Assembly (NCBI GenBank): GCA_021158305.1
Contig: JAGGUU010000159.1
Coordinates: forward strand, 1 to 6,085
DNA length: 6,085 nt
Source: Candidatus Bathyarchaeota archaeon
Lineage (GTDB): Archaea; Thermoproteota; Bathyarchaeia; Bathyarchaeales; DTEX01
Direction: 5' to 3'
Part shown: piece after piece, positions 4,572 to 6,085 of the stretch
Layout: each line of letters opens with the position of its first letter
How positions within the stretch are numbered: the stretch's first letter is position 1
The notes under the pieces: model-generated
Told to the model about the DNA's origin: nothing
Databases searched by the model: none
The model's input: only the letters and a program-made list of their open reading frames with translations
Program-made: the position numbers and the translations under genes

Positions 4572-6085
4572 CTAGTTGAGAGGAATATCCAAGTCTGGGT
4601 CTTCTCGCAATCCCCTTCCGGTCAGCTTTTCGAGCATTATCTTCTGCTCGATACTTGCTACAAGCTTCCTCGTTGCCACGACCACATCGGGATTTACCGA
4701 TATACTGTCGATTCCGCTCCTTACAAGGAACTCCGTGAACTCCGGATAGACACTCGGAGCTTGCCCGCATATGCTGACAGTCTTACCGTCTTTGTGAGCA
4801 AGCCTTATCAACAGTCTTATGGCCCTCTTAACTGCTAAGTCACGTTCATCGAATAGGTGTGCAACGGTCTCGTTGTCTCTGTCGCATCCAAGAATAGTCA
4901 TCGTTAAGTCGTTACTTCCAATGCTGTATCCGTCTACATACTTGTTAAATTTATCCGCTAGGAGGCAATTGCTAGGTATCTCAGCCATCAGCCATACCTT
5001 AAAGTCTGGTCCCCTGTAAAGCTCTTCTTCTTCAAATATCTTGTTTATCCTTATTATCTCGTCAACTCTCCTGCAGAAGGGAATCATCACATGTAGATTC
5101 TTTAGCCCGAATTCCTCCCTAACTTTCTTTACAGCTTTGACCTCAAGCCTGAACGCCTCAATGTATTTTGGATCATAGTATCTCGATGCCCCTCTCCATC
5201 CTAAGAGAGCTGATGGTTCAATAGGTTCATACTTCTCGCCTCCCTTAAGCTCCCTATATTCTGAAGATTTGAAGTCGCTGAAACGCATAACGACTGGTCT
5301 CGGATAGAAAGCTGTACATATCTTCCTGAATGCTTCAGCCAGACTATTGACGAATTTCTCTTCTCGTCCCTGCTCGATTAGATATAGTGGATGCTCTCCG
5401 ATCTCGCTGCTCCATACGAACTCTTGTCTTAGAAGACCTACTCCGTCAACTGGAAGAGCGGCAACTCTCTCAGCTATTTCAGGTTCACCTAGATTTACGT
5501 AAATCTTTGTGCCGGTGACTATATGCGGCTCAACCGTAACAGCCTTTCCAGTTATGACTTCTTCAGCCGCTGTTTTCTTAACAGCTTCCTCCAATGCGCC
5601 TTCATATACGACTCCTAGCTTGGCATCAACAGTGACTACGGCTCCGTCTGGTAGCGCTTCAGTAGCCGGTTTCCCACGTGAAGCTGTTCCAACAATGCAT
5701 GGAATTCCAAGCTCTCTGGAGACGATCGCCGCATGACACGTCATTCCGCCGGAGTTGGTGACTATGGCAGCCGCCTTCCTCATCGCTGGAACCCAGTCTG
5801 GAGCGGTCATCTCAGTGACTAATATCTCTCCTTTCTTAAACTCATTTATCCGATCTACTGTTGGGATTATGTGGACTTTACCTACCGCAATTCCAGGCGA
5901 CGCCGGAAGCCCCTGTACAAGAATCTTTCTCTCAGTAGTTGTCTCCATCCTAGCTGTCGGCTTCTCCTCCTCTTTTTTAATCGCCCATACAGTTTCAGGT
6001 CTCGCTTGGAGAATGAATAGCTTATTCGTCCTCTCATCCAAAGCCCATTCTATATCCATCGGTTTCTTGTAATGCTTCTCTATCA
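4572..6085 (-). CDS. ppsA: Phosphoenolpyruvate synthase, C-terminal part (N-terminus beyond window)
   Basis: Makes phosphoenolpyruvate from pyruvate, ATP and water, releasing AMP and phosphate; the gluconeogenic step in the cytoplasm. The frame is open to the right edge: codons before the Met at 6059 read IEKHYKKP, continuing conserved PpsA sequence, so that Met is internal. About 503 residues of a usual 760-820 are visible. In order, numbering from that Met: the end of the ATP-binding domain (IEWALDE, ILQARPETVW, 3-25); the swivelling phosphohistidine domain (about 45-155) with GGMTCHAAIVSRELG and catalytic H109; and the pyruvate-binding TIM barrel (about 180-475) with GVGLLRQEF (R211, E213), VMRFSDFKSSEYR, MAEIP (359-362), GSNDLTM and SICGQAPS with active-site C431. 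TCHAAIVSRE and the CGQAPS motif favour PEP synthase over pyruvate phosphate dikinase. All visible catalytic residues are intact. The gene ends in an oligo-T tract. Several open frames on the opposite strand are shadows of this gene. Confidence 0.95.
   Translation of the reverse strand, partial: IEKHYKKPMDIEWALDERTNKLFILQARPETVWAIKKEEEKPTARMETTTERKILVQGLPASPGIAVGKVHIIPTVDRINEFKKGEILVTEMTAPDWVPAMRKAAAIVTNSGGMTCHAAIVSRELGIPCIVGTASRGKPATEALPDGAVVTVDAKLGVVYEGALEEAVKKTAAEEVITGKAVTVEPHIVTGTKIYVNLGEPEIAERVAALPVDGVGLLRQEFVWSSEIGEHPLYLIEQGREEKFVNSLAEAFRKICTAFYPRPVVMRFSDFKSSEYRELKGGEKYEPIEPSALLGWRGASRYYDPKYIEAFRLEVKAVKKVREEFGLKNLHVMIPFCRRVDEIIRINKIFEEEELYRGPDFKVWLMAEIPSNCLLADKFNKYVDGYSIGSNDLTMTILGCDRDNETVAHLFDERDLAVKRAIRLLIRLAHKDGKTVSICGQAPSVYPEFTEFLVRSGIDSISVNPDVVVATRKLVASIEQKIMLEKLTGRGLREDPDLDIPLN

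Noticed and set aside
4444..4770. A 108-residue minus-strand frame spanning the gap and the 3' end of ppsA
   Set aside because: It overlaps the active-site CGQAPS region of ppsA on the same strand in another frame, and has no start signal or recognisable domain.
4536..4838. A 100-residue plus-strand open frame overlapping the end of ppsA
   Set aside because: It lies antisense to conserved, intact PEP synthase coding sequence, has no recognisable domain and an unlikely composition. It is a shadow frame, as are the plus-strand frames at 4819-5019, 5509-5736 and 5755-6072.

Overview
This window looks archaeal, most likely from a Thermoproteota/TACK-type lineage such as a Bathyarchaeia-like organism. 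That placement is inferred from protein style and signals and is not proven. The supporting signs are archaeal-type protein families (a stand-alone Lrp/AsnC ligand-sensing domain, an EcfA-EcfA-EcfT module with ATGA overlaps, an AmrS-like radical SAM enzyme with C-terminal zinc knuckles), GTGAT/AGGGAG-type ribosome binding sites, TTTTAAAA-like box A elements, and oligo-T tracts directly after stop codons in place of hairpin terminators.

Layout. Positions 1-900 (+) hold the C-terminal ~299 residues of a radical SAM enzyme whose start lies outside the window. A 125-bp gap follows, with a candidate promoter and a 9-bp direct repeat. Positions 1026-3471 (+) hold a tightly coupled three-gene operon, ecfA1-ecfA2-ecfT, with two ATGA overlaps. 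It encodes the complete energising part of an energy-coupling factor (ECF) vitamin/metal importer, but no substrate-binding S component is present in the window. Positions 3497-3727 (-) hold a 76-residue stand-alone RAM-domain protein. It is convergent with ecfT and divergent from the next gene across a 163-bp AT-rich region. Positions 3891-4478 (+) encode a 195-residue charged protein with an N-terminal coiled coil and no function I recognise. Positions 4572-6085 (-) hold the C-terminal two thirds of phosphoenolpyruvate synthase; its N-terminus lies beyond the right edge.

How the parts relate. Only the ECF genes form a clear functional unit: two ATPases drive the membrane scaffold EcfT, and an unlinked S component must supply specificity. 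PEP synthase belongs to gluconeogenesis and the radical SAM enzyme is a separate unit; nothing ties either to the transporter. The small RAM protein could sense an amino acid or similar ligand and may share a control region with the coiled-coil gene, but this is inference. I saw no tRNA, rRNA, CRISPR array, insertion sequence or phage gene. The window reads mostly as ordinary archaeal chromosome. The points most worth a second look are the orphan ECF module, the uncharacterised coiled-coil protein beside the RAM protein, and the repeated motifs in the two control regions.
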